Shown one piece after another: positions 1-5,741 of a stretch of DNA of 8,241 nucleotides. This stretch comes from CAYRPO01 sp964426305 (lineage in GTDB: Bacteria; Patescibacteriota; Saccharimonadia; Saccharimonadales; CAIOMD01), in assembly GCA_964426305.1 (NCBI GenBank), contig CAYRPO010000040.1, positions 1-8,241 of the forward strand, written 5' to 3'. Numbering within the stretch: the first letter of the stretch is position 1; each line of letters opens with the position of its first letter. Position numbers and translations under genes: made by a program. The notes under the pieces were generated by a model. That model ran no database searches. It was not told where the DNA came from and was given only the letters and a program-made list of their open reading frames with translations.

Positions 1-674
1 TTGATTGCCCAGTGGATGAGCCACGGAGCCAGTAAACTTCCTGCCCAAAGTCGTACGATACTAAAGAACATCCCAGCGACAGAGGTGCTAAATACGACTA
101 GGGCCACAGAGCCCCATCGGCGTTTGCGACTGCTAGAGACCATCTGGGCGGCGGCTTCGTTTTGCTCGATGTCGGCAACGGTCGGAAAAATGTGCCATAA
201 ACCAAAAACAATCGCACTATAGATGACTGCCTGTATGGCGCTGTAGTGTATATAAAGCATCCCGAGTAATACACCTCGAAACAAAACTTCTTCTAGAAGT
301 GCTGTACCAAGTGGAACACGAAAGCCTGCTTCATAGAACAGTTTCTTTCGAGGAACTCGTGCAAAGTATCCACCCAAAAAAAACTTTCGAAGTGGTGCTA
401 TGCGACTGACAATGTACAAAACGCCAGTTAAGGCAAGAACAAAAAGTCCAGCCACTTCAACTGACTTCAAAATGCCGTTTGTGCCCAGGCCCATCTCTGC
501 AAACGATAAACCGCTTAACAGTCCCAGTAAGATTGCGGCCAGTGCGACGCTAACGTTAAGCCAGACATGATGTTTGCGGGGAACAACCTTGACAAGGACT
601 GTGCCATACAACAGAATCAGTCCTACGAACATCAGCTGCATTGCGAGAGCAGTATCGGTGAGGCTTGTCTGCAT
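1..674 (-). CDS. CPBP-family intramembrane metalloprotease (3' end cut by window edge)
   Basis: Reading the minus strand from the ATG at 674 gives 224 codons with no stop before the window edge, so the C-terminus is missing. All three hallmark motifs of the CPBP (Abi/Rce1-like, PF02517) family are visible: EEVLFRG with the glutamate pair at residues 128-129 and Arg133, FGLWH ending in His161, and a final His221 in LIHWAI, where the next codon begins AA and so may supply the usual Asn. Hydrophobic segments lie near residues 12-30, 37-58, 73-92, 118-140, 147-165 and 188-210. Family members are membrane-embedded metalloproteases that process prenylated proteins or bacteriocin-type substrates; the substrate here is unknown. 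The ATG at 674 is the first start after an in-frame TAG, 40 nt downstream of the hydrolase gene. AGAAGG abuts the ATG, too close for a normal Shine-Dalgarno spacing. The family call is firm. Confidence 0.9.
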   Translation of the reverse strand, partial: MQTSLTDTALAMQLMFVGLILLYGTVLVKVVPRKHHVWLNVSVALAAILLGLLSGLSFAEMGLGTNGILKSVEVAGLFVLALTGVLYIVSRIAPLRKFFLGGYFARVPRKKLFYEAGFRVPLGTALLEEVLFRGVLLGMLYIHYSAIQAVIYSAIVFGLWHIFPTVADIEQNEAAAQMVSSSRKRRWGSVALVVFSTSVAGMFFSIVRLWAGSLLAPWLIHWAI

Positions 675-680
675 CCTTCT

Positions 681-708
681 ACTATAGCAATCTTGCTAGG
701 TATATGAA
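681..708 (-). promoter_or_regulatory. Putative extended -10 promoter for the CPBP gene
   Basis: On the minus strand TGCTATAGT (689 to 681) has the TGn extension plus a 5/6 match to TATAAT. A 4/6 -35-like TTCATA (708 to 703) lies 16 nt further upstream. Only 6 nt separate the -10 box from the ATG at 674, so the transcript would start at or within a base or two of the start codon and would be leaderless. The site lies in the 40-nt gap after the hydrolase gene. It is inferred from sequence alone. Confidence 0.4.
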
Positions 709-714
709 GTGATT

Positions 715-2640
715 CTAGAGGGCTTCACGCTTGCTGCGTGCAATTTCATTGGCAATGAGTGCTTTGCGCATGTGTGCCAGTTCTTTATCGCTGGCCTCAA
801 AACGATATGCAAAATTCACAAATTCTGGCAAGCTTGCTCTGTAGTCATGTCCGTCTGCAACAAAGACGCCTGGCGTAGGCTTTAGGGCATTTTTCATATC
901 GACGAGCAGCTGTATGAATGTCGATGGCGTTCGCCATCGAATATTCGCCGGAACTGTTGCGGGGCGTGGCTGACCTGGTTTGAGCCATTCCGGTTCTTGA
1001 ATGAGCAGTTTTGGTCCAAACTTCGCGATCGGATCGTTATCGTTGGTCAGCAGTACAAATCGCAGTGCTTGTCGCTGCGTTGCGCGCAATCGTTCAACTT
1101 GTCCAAAGTCGTTAAAGCAGCCAATGCTATCGTAGTCTGTGTCAAGTCGCCTGCGCACATCAAGAACTTGTGTATGCCATGTGCTTTCGGCTGGCGTACC
1201 AATCCATAATGCTCCATCGATACGCAATGCCTCAAATCCATCAGTTCCTTGATGCATAAATGCGTCTTGACTCGTCCAGGCACCAAGGGATTCGCCGAAC
1301 AGTAGCACTCGGGGTCGTTTTCTGGCTGGGCGATCCAACAGCTCTCGTTTGATAGCCTGGAGCAGCATGCGATGCTGCGCTATACCAACATTCACACGAT
1401 CGAGAGACAGAGGCGAAGGCCGTAGTGAATACTGCATGCCAACGAGCGCACAATTGCCGCGCGACAGAAATTCGACAGACTCAGCCATAATATAGTTTAT
1501 GTAGCCGGTACCGGTTGGCTGGATGACTACCAGTGTGTCGCGGTCGAATGCGCCAGTTCGTCGCAATTCAAACATGGCTAACTGAACTCTCTCTTCTTCG
1601 GTTGGTGCACTTTCGAGTCCGACAAATATGCGAATTGGGTCAAGGGCCTGGCTTGTGTTCATGATGTGATTAATGTCATTCTTTGTAAGAATTGATCCGA
1701 TAAAGCGGCGCCCTTGCAGTGACAACGAATCCCACGATATGAAGCTTTGTTCGCTACCAGAAACCAGCTGTGTACCCGGAGCTTTGGCGTAGCCTTTTTC
1801 GATACCGACGCCATTGGTTTCGGCCTTATGCATTACTGACTGAGCTGCCTTATATAAGCCAAAACCAAGAACGCCAAATCCGATCGCGTGCCCAACGGGC
1901 AATCGTAGTGCGCGTACCTCGGGACGATGTTTTTGCAGTGTATCGTCGATTTTTGAGGCGACAAATTTTTCTGCAAGTGCAACAGCACTCAAGACTGTTG
2001 CGACTGCCGCACCAATTCCTATTGCTCGCATTGGTCGGACGGTTCGTGAGTGTTGGCTTCGTACGCCGTTGCGTTTCGTACTCAGTTCATTGATGACCGA
2101 AATCAGGACGCCAACGGGAATTATGAATGGCCACAGGCTTCGGTCGTCGACGCGAGCTTTCTGTCGTATTCGTCCAGCTTTTCCGTCGAGCATATCGGCG
2201 GCAAACTCCAATACGCTCACCGCTAGCCCAGAAAAACCAGTTTGTACAACCCAGTGGCTGGCTGTCCTGGCTGTAGAGCGTAGCGCCCTTTCGTTTGATT
2301 TTTGGGCAAACATTTTTTTACCAGCAATACCCAAGCAGACTGCGGACAGGCTAGCGATTGCCGAATATTGCACGCGCTTCTTGTCTGCTTGTCGGGCGCT
2401 GAGTCGGCCACTGTCTATACGAGCGTTAACGACCGAATCGGTTGCTGAGTCGATTGCATCTTGGGCTAGCGCGCCAATAAGAAACGCCAATGCCATCGTG
2501 ACGCCCGTAACAATTCCCTGGTCAGCCGTGCTGCGCTCCATGAGTGACGATTGGAAGCTGCGCGGTGCACTAGCTGCCGCTGCAAAAAGTCCGACTTCGT
2601 CACCTCTTCGCCGAATACGACGCCCTTTGATCTGATTCAT
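715..2640 (-). CDS. Membrane alpha/beta-hydrolase, Abhydrolase_9 family (formerly DUF2319)
   Basis: The 641-residue protein has an N-terminal membrane half with hydrophobic segments near residues 45-65, 95-108, 131-147, 170-185, 206-224 and 248-266, matching the Abhydrolase_9_N arrangement. A C-terminal alpha/beta-hydrolase domain of about residues 308-615 follows. The nucleophile elbow is GESLG with Ser451, the likely acid is Asp536 in NDNDPI, and the likely base is His598 in GHDY. The stretch FVGLESAPTEEERVQLA (339-355) and the PTGTGYINY block (375-383) are typical of the family. As I recall, enzymes of this kind have been described as aminoacyl-phosphatidylglycerol hydrolases. The adjacent LPG-synthase-type membrane gene, 24 nt upstream, fits that role, but the substrate here is inferred. 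Length and triad look intact. The start at 2640 is the first codon after a promoter-like box and has no Shine-Dalgarno sequence. Confidence 0.9.
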   Translation of the reverse strand: MNQIKGRRIRRRGDEVGLFAAAASAPRSFQSSLMERSTADQGIVTGVTMALAFLIGALAQDAIDSATDSVVNARIDSGRLSARQADKKRVQYSAIASLSAVCLGIAGKKMFAQKSNERALRSTARTASHWVVQTGFSGLAVSVLEFAADMLDGKAGRIRQKARVDDRSLWPFIIPVGVLISVINELSTKRNGVRSQHSRTVRPMRAIGIGAAVATVLSAVALAEKFVASKIDDTLQKHRPEVRALRLPVGHAIGFGVLGFGLYKAAQSVMHKAETNGVGIEKGYAKAPGTQLVSGSEQSFISWDSLSLQGRRFIGSILTKNDINHIMNTSQALDPIRIFVGLESAPTEEERVQLAMFELRRTGAFDRDTLVVIQPTGTGYINYIMAESVEFLSRGNCALVGMQYSLRPSPLSLDRVNVGIAQHRMLLQAIKRELLDRPARKRPRVLLFGESLGAWTSQDAFMHQGTDGFEALRIDGALWIGTPAESTWHTQVLDVRRRLDTDYDSIGCFNDFGQVERLRATQRQALRFVLLTNDNDPIAKFGPKLLIQEPEWLKPGQPRPATVPANIRWRTPSTFIQLLVDMKNALKPTPGVFVADGHDYRASLPEFVNFAYRFEASDKELAHMRKALIANEIARSKREAL

Positions 2641-2647
2641 AAGCGAT

Positions 2648-2656
2648 ATTATATCA
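2648..2656 (-). promoter_or_regulatory. Extended -10 promoter for the alpha/beta-hydrolase gene
   Basis: The minus strand reads TGATATAAT, a perfect TATAAT with a TGn extension, in the 24-nt gap after the LPG-synthase-type gene. No recognisable -35 box sits 16-18 nt upstream, which extended -10 promoters can tolerate. The box ends 7 nt before the ATG at 2640, so the predicted first transcribed base is at or next to the A of the start codon, implying a leaderless mRNA. The hydrolase may thus be transcribed on its own as well as by read-through. Confidence 0.5.
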
Positions 2657-2664
2657 TATAATGA

Positions 2665-3645
2665 CTACAAATGCGACTTTTTAGCATTTTTGACTGTAAA
2701 TCCCTTGAGCACATCATTTTTGAGCGATACAAAAAATGCAAGACCGGGTATCATCGCCAGCCAGTACGTTATGAATCGGTACAGCATAACAACGCTCAGG
2801 GCTTGTCCTTGACTGAGGCCGACAACAACAAGGCCGCCATAGAGGCCCGCATCGACGCCGCCTATGCCGCCTGGTGTCGGGATGAAGTTTCCAATGACGT
2901 TGCCTAGCGTATACACCACGAGAGCTTGTGCAAGGCTTATATGGATGTCTAGGGCGGCCGCGCATGCAAACAATGCGACAACGCTAGTGAGTGTGGCGGC
3001 ACCGTTGCCCAGGATGGCAACCATCATATCGATTTTTCGATGACGATATGTATATAGCTGTGATCGCATTTGTCGCCACCCATTTTGCAATTTTTTGCGC
3101 CATGGCGCATGAAACCACAACACAGTTGCTACTATGCCCAGAAAGAGTGCAGCCATTCCCAAGATTATGAATGGATGCGATGAGCTGCCAATAGTACGCA
3201 ATGAGGTCTTGTCGCTCGCTATGAGCGCACATGCGACGAGCGCCATGAATGCTGTCGCGCTTGTTGCGGCGCTTACGCCGATAACCGATGCAACCTGTGT
3301 GTTGTTATGTTTTGATTTTTTTAGATAGTAGCTATTGAGTAGTACTAAGCCAAGCCCGCTTGGTACTAGTTTATTGACAAATAGTGCTGCCATCTGCACC
3401 TTATATGTTATCCAAAACCTGAGAGGCTTCAGTGCAATAGCGTTTAGCTGCATGGCCATGAGCGGCATGCCCCAAAAAAATACCACAAGCGCTACGCAGA
3501 CCCAGAGCGGATCGGCGTTACGTATTGCCGCAACGCTCTGATCAAGTTCGTCGAGTCGGGGTAGCACAATGTACAGAACAGCACCCACTATAAGCGTGTT
3601 AAGAACTGGCCCTTTGAGCCTCAGGCTTACGAATGGTATACGCAT
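2665..3645 (-). CDS. LPG-synthase transmembrane-domain protein (flippase-like, no transferase domain)
   Basis: This 326-residue polytopic membrane protein has about eight hydrophobic segments, roughly at 14-29, 48-64, 81-107, 117-143, 158-177, 207-231, 238-256 and 280-307. It carries the signatures of the lysylphosphatidylglycerol synthase TM region (PF03706, UPF0104): NKLVPSGLGL (91-100) and NFIPTPGGIGGVDAGL (253-268), whose PTPGG core is the most conserved part of the family. Its length equals that of the membrane domain alone. The cytosolic aminoacyl-transferase domain of MprF is absent and is not encoded elsewhere in the window. It may therefore flip or transport lipids rather than synthesise aminoacyl-lipid; related stand-alone proteins are annotated only as membrane proteins. 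It begins the downstream block and ends 24 nt before the hydrolase gene. No Shine-Dalgarno sequence precedes the ATG; the only AGGAG is about 30 nt upstream. Confidence 0.85.
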   Translation of the reverse strand: MRIPFVSLRLKGPVLNTLIVGAVLYIVLPRLDELDQSVAAIRNADPLWVCVALVVFFWGMPLMAMQLNAIALKPLRFWITYKVQMAALFVNKLVPSGLGLVLLNSYYLKKSKHNNTQVASVIGVSAATSATAFMALVACALIASDKTSLRTIGSSSHPFIILGMAALFLGIVATVLWFHAPWRKKLQNGWRQMRSQLYTYRHRKIDMMVAILGNGAATLTSVVALFACAAALDIHISLAQALVVYTLGNVIGNFIPTPGGIGGVDAGLYGGLVVVGLSQGQALSVVMLYRFITYWLAMIPGLAFFVSLKNDVLKGFTVKNAKKSHL

Positions 3646-3654
3646 GTTGTACTT

Positions 3655-3660
3655 ATTGTA
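3655..3660 (-). promoter_or_regulatory. Possible -10 box (TACAAT) for the LPG-synthase-type gene
   Basis: TACAAT on the minus strand matches the -10 consensus at 5 of 6 positions and lies 9 nt before the ATG at 3645. A transcript starting there would have a leader of about 0-3 nt. No -35-like hexamer is present at 16-18 nt spacing. The support is its position, which parallels the boxes at 2648 and 681. Confidence 0.3.
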
Positions 3661-3739
3661 ATGAACAGCACAGCAAACTCCTAGTAAGGTTCATTTTGTT
3701 GTCATAACAACTACAAAGTGTTGTTAAAATGATTAAGTT

Positions 3740-3745
3740 TATAAT
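3740..3745 (+). promoter_or_regulatory. Consensus -10 box on the plus strand
   Basis: TATAAT occurs on the plus strand and would place a start site near 3752. The best -35-like sequence, TTGTTA at 3721-3726, is only 13 nt away, which is too close, so -35 support is poor. The reason to take the box seriously is what follows: a long wobble-containing stem, a pseudoknot-like pairing and an intrinsic terminator, all reading in the plus direction, with no plus-strand protein gene. Confidence 0.35.
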
Positions 3746-3751
3746 CTGTAA

Positions 3752-3909
3752 ATCGTAAAGTGGAACAAAAAATGTGCGCAAAAGTATTGTTCAGCTTTCG
3801 TAGCTCGGTGTATAGTTTTGTTAGGCGCAGGTTACGAAAGTTTATCGCTAGCAGGCGCTAACAAAAACTGCAAAATGAGCCGAAGTTGCAAAACTTCGGC
3901 TTTTATAAT
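3752..3909 (+). ncRNA. Candidate structured plus-strand RNA with pseudoknot-like fold
   Basis: No credible protein gene lies here. Bases 3793-3805 pair with 3830-3842 over 13 consecutive positions. Three of these are G-U pairs only if read on the plus strand (3794/3841, 3803/3832, 3805/3830); the minus-strand copy would have C-A mismatches, so the plus strand is favoured. The 24-nt loop contains 3814-3828, which pairs with 3855-3869 over 14 bp with single bulges at 3825 and 3863. The order of strands is that of an H-type pseudoknot, with joining segments of 8, 1 and 12 nt. A terminator follows after 9 nt. A consensus -10 box sits upstream at 3740. I do not recognise an RNA family: I see no SRP GGAAGG-type core, no RNase P CR-I and no tmRNA ends. 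Alternatives are two mutually exclusive folds (a switch), or a chance cluster of repeats, which the 13 + 14 bp total makes unlikely. Confidence 0.5.
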
Positions 3910-3910
3910 T
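3879..3910 (+). terminator. Intrinsic terminator with GCAA tetraloop
   Basis: A perfect 9-bp stem, GCCGAAGTT (3879-3887) with AACTTCGGC (3892-3900), encloses a GCAA loop of the GNRA type. TTTTATAATTT follows at 3901-3911. On the opposite strand the stem is followed by TCATTTTG, a much poorer U-tract, so plus-strand termination is favoured. It would end the candidate RNA that begins near 3752. Confidence 0.7.
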
Positions 3911-3940
3911 TCTCCCAGAAGACATGGCGTCTGTAGGTCA

Positions 3941-3972
3941 CAAAAACCACCGATACATACCGGTGGTTTTTG
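3941..3972 (-). terminator. Bidirectional intrinsic terminator
   Basis: A perfect 12-bp inverted repeat, CAAAAACCACCG (3941-3952) and CGGTGGTTTTTG (3961-3972), has an 8-nt loop. The six GC-rich inner pairs are flanked by A5/T5 arms, so a U-tract follows the stem on either strand. On the minus strand it is the first strong terminator after the DUF475 gene, whose stop codon lies about 290 nt upstream. It is therefore the probable end of the upstream operon and of any RNA in 3973-4260. It could also back up the plus-strand terminator at 3879-3910. Confidence 0.8.
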
Positions 3973-4259
3973 CAAAAGGAGGGCTTTTCTGCGCTCGTAC
4001 ATGACAAGCGCAGGGCTGTGGAGGCTAAAGAGCGAGCAGGCAAATCCTGCTTTGTGTTGGTCGCATCATATTCCCCTGTTCCGTATCGTATGTGCTTCGC
4101 AGCAATAAAACATACGATGGTACATATCCACCTCATGACATATGGCTCTCATGCATCAATAGTGCTTGCATGGCCTTGTCGAGCGCAGTGGATTGGTTTG
4201 ATGTAACCTCCACTGTCACAATCTTATGTTTGTGGCCTGAATCTACGCTGAGAGTGGGT
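3973..4259 (-). ncRNA. Hairpin-rich non-coding stretch, candidate minus-strand structured RNA
   Basis: This stretch has no convincing protein gene but holds a run of inverted repeats: 3989-3998 with 4004-4013, 4035-4040 with 4046-4051, 4085-4093 with 4110-4118, a long bulged arm over 4132-4183 (about 16 bp in four blocks), 4186-4192 plus 4195-4198 with 4205-4208 plus 4209-4215, and 4217-4221 with 4230-4234. The minus strand is favoured by three points: 3996/4006 is a G-U pair there but a C-A mismatch on plus; the 4085-4118 hairpin is capped by a GCGA (GNRA) loop; and the terminator at 3941-3972 closes it. Against this, several stem ends could gain a wobble pair only on the plus strand, so orientation is unsettled. 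It could be an independent RNA, a processed 3' region of the DUF475 operon, or a decayed gene. Confidence 0.35.
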
Positions 4260-4265
4260 ATTATA
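4260..4265 (-). promoter_or_regulatory. Possible -10 box at the DUF475 stop codon
   Basis: The minus strand reads TATAAT exactly across the TAA stop of the DUF475 gene, preceded by seven A residues. A start near 4253 would give an RNA of roughly 310 nt ending at the terminator at 3941-3972. No -35-like hexamer is found at 16-18 nt spacing. AT-rich sequence around a stop codon can produce this match by chance, so it supports the candidate RNA only weakly. Confidence 0.25.
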
Positions 4266-5304
4266 TTTTTTTGTGCTGACGAGCGACCGCACGGGTACTG
4301 GCAACAATCGAACTGCCAATGAGACAAATCCCAATAACGCCGGCAACTGCCTCGGGAATATGAACGATTGACTCCAAAAGTAACACCCCAGACAATATAC
4401 TGACCGTATAAAATGCGCCATGCTCGATGAATCGATAGCTATTGAGTGTGCCACGTCTAACCATAAATATGGTCATTGAACGTACCCAGATCGCGCCAAT
4501 GCCCAGGCCTGCCGCAATGAGGATAACCTGATTAGTGATCGCAAATGCGCCAATCACGCCGTCGAGACTAAAACTTGCATCGAGCATTTCCAGGTACAGA
4601 AAGCTCATGAACGCGGCTGCACCTGTCTGTACGGCAACGTTTGATCGCTTGGCTTGCATACGACTGAATACCTGAGATAACCCATGCACGACGGTATAGG
4701 TCAGGATGCCGATGATTCCGGCGGTGAGTGTTTCTTGTGGATGCTTGTTGACTGGTAAAGAAGCGATGACTGCAATGGCGCTAATCGATACGACATAGGG
4801 AACCCACTGGTATCCAATCTGCTTCATAGGTCGTTCTATATAGCCAAACCAGTGCACTCCCTTTTTCCGGTCCAGAAAGAAGCTCGTTGACAGCATCAAC
4901 AGAAATGCGCCACCGAATGACGTGATCACAGGGGCCGCTGCGTCAAGGTGTAGCGCATATTGTTCGGGGTTGTTCAGGGCAAGATCAAGTACGGTCCGCC
5001 ATGGTAAATGGGCCGAGATTGCAACAATGGCAATCGGGAAGACTATGCGCATACCAAAAATCGCGATCACAATGCCGATTGTCAGGAAGATGTTTTGCCA
5101 AAACTTGCTCATGCGCTCTAGTACCTTGGCGTTGATGATTGAATTTTCAAAACTAAAAGTGATCTCGATCAAAACAAGTATGATAGTTGTTAGTAACGCC
5201 TCAGCGCCCAGGTTGAAGAAAACGGCTGCTACGATGAGTAATGTTGTAATCGCCGAAAAGCCAAAAATTCGGAACGGTGAGTGGCTATGAAAAACAGAAG
5301 GCAT
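4261..5304 (-). CDS. DUF475 family TerC-like integral membrane protein
   Basis: The 347-residue protein is almost entirely membrane-spanning, with hydrophobic segments near 14-30, 35-50, 70-98, 122-142, 166-184, 194-212, 226-240, 250-274, 297-312 and 316-334. Two family signatures stand out: IEITFSFENSIINAKVL (46-62) and MLDASFSLDGVIGAFAI (240-256). They resemble the paired acidic, Ser-rich motifs of TerC proteins and carry Glu47, Glu53, Asp242 and Asp249 inside or beside membrane helices. The RSMTIFMVRRGTL block (275-287) is also typical of DUF475 (PF04332). TerC relatives are linked to tellurite resistance and manganese export, but no function is established for DUF475, so metal-ion transport is inference. 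The gene starts 9 nt after the response-regulator stop and is the last protein gene of its operon. No good Shine-Dalgarno sequence precedes the start. Confidence 0.85.
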   Translation of the reverse strand: MPSVFHSHSPFRIFGFSAITTLLIVAAVFFNLGAEALLTTIILVLIEITFSFENSIINAKVLERMSKFWQNIFLTIGIVIAIFGMRIVFPIAIVAISAHLPWRTVLDLALNNPEQYALHLDAAAPVITSFGGAFLLMLSTSFFLDRKKGVHWFGYIERPMKQIGYQWVPYVVSISAIAVIASLPVNKHPQETLTAGIIGILTYTVVHGLSQVFSRMQAKRSNVAVQTGAAAFMSFLYLEMLDASFSLDGVIGAFAITNQVILIAAGLGIGAIWVRSMTIFMVRRGTLNSYRFIEHGAFYTVSILSGVLLLESIVHIPEAVAGVIGICLIGSSIVASTRAVARQHKKI

Positions 5305-5313
5305 GCTGCTTTA

Positions 5314-5739
5314 TTATCTCGTTAAGTCCATATAGCTGTCCATGGGCTTTTTGCCGGCCGCAACATCGTCAAGGATCTGCACCAATTGCCGTGGCGTAAA
5401 GTCAGCTTTGATCAAATATCCATCAGCCAGACTCTCGAGCTCAGCTCGTGATTCTTCTTCTTGATCGAGATTGGTCGTAATGAGCACTTTGGCTTTGAGA
5501 TCCTTGGTTTCTTCGCGCAAGCGTCGTAGTACCTCGAAGCCGGTAATACCGGGGATCATGAGATCAAGCAAGATAATGTCATAGATGTTCGTCTTCGCGG
5601 CACGTAAGCCATCCTCGCCGCTCAGGAGTGTCGTAACATCGTAGCCCGCACGACGAAGCGCGCGTGCATAGAGCTCACTGATGAAATGCTCATCCTCGAC
5701 GCATAGTATCTTAAGGCCGTTACTTGGTTTTGCGTCCAT
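5314..5739 (-). CDS. Single-domain (CheY-like) response regulator
   Basis: The 141-residue protein consists of a receiver domain and a short tail. The acidic pocket is Glu15-Asp16 in CVEDEHF, the phosphoacceptor is Asp59 in LLDLMIPG, the switch residue is Thr88 or Thr89 in LITTN, and the conserved lysine is Lys111 in LIKADF. No DNA-binding or enzymatic domain follows residue 128, so output must be by protein contact or by passing the phosphate onward. The longer start at 5775 would add 12 residues overlapping the kinase gene. The ATG at 5739 is preferred because AGGGGG sits 5 nt upstream and the domain then begins at a normal distance. It lies 2 nt after the kinase stop, so translational coupling is likely. 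The partner is almost certainly the kinase encoded just upstream. Confidence 0.92.
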   Translation of the reverse strand: MDAKPSNGLKILCVEDEHFISELYARALRRAGYDVTTLLSGEDGLRAAKTNIYDIILLDLMIPGITGFEVLRRLREETKDLKAKVLITTNLDQEEESRAELESLADGYLIKADFTPRQLVQILDDVAAGKKPMDSYMDLTR

Positions 5740-5741
5740 GA

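Noticed and set aside
2069..2635. Plus-strand reading frame of 188 codons
   Set aside because: It lies wholly antisense to the well-supported hydrolase gene, has no family motifs and has low-complexity Ser/Arg/Ala composition typical of a shadow frame.
3904..3909. TATAAT within the U-tract after the 3879-3900 hairpin as a promoter
   Set aside because: It has no -35 partner at 16-18 nt, and its position directly after a perfect stem is better explained as a terminator tail.
4035..4051. tRNA T-arm-like hairpin (GCAGG, CAAAT, CCTGC)
   Set aside because: The loop has 5 nt instead of 7, lacks the TTC start, and no acceptor, D or anticodon arms can be placed around it.
3746..4260. tmRNA, RNase P RNA, SRP RNA or tRNA in the intergenic region
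   Set aside because: I looked for the SRP GGAAGG-type core, the RNase P GAGGAAAGTCC element and tmRNA tRNA-like ends or an Ala-rich tag frame and found none on either strand. A covariance-model search would settle it.
3818..4327. Short reading frames of 64-96 codons on both strands in the intergenic region
   Set aside because: They overlap each other and the hairpins and terminators, and have no ribosome sites, domains or compositional resemblance to the real genes.
4922..5290. Plus-strand reading frame of 122 codons
   Set aside because: It is antisense to the DUF475 gene, and its apparent composition mirrors the hydrophobic codons of the opposite strand.
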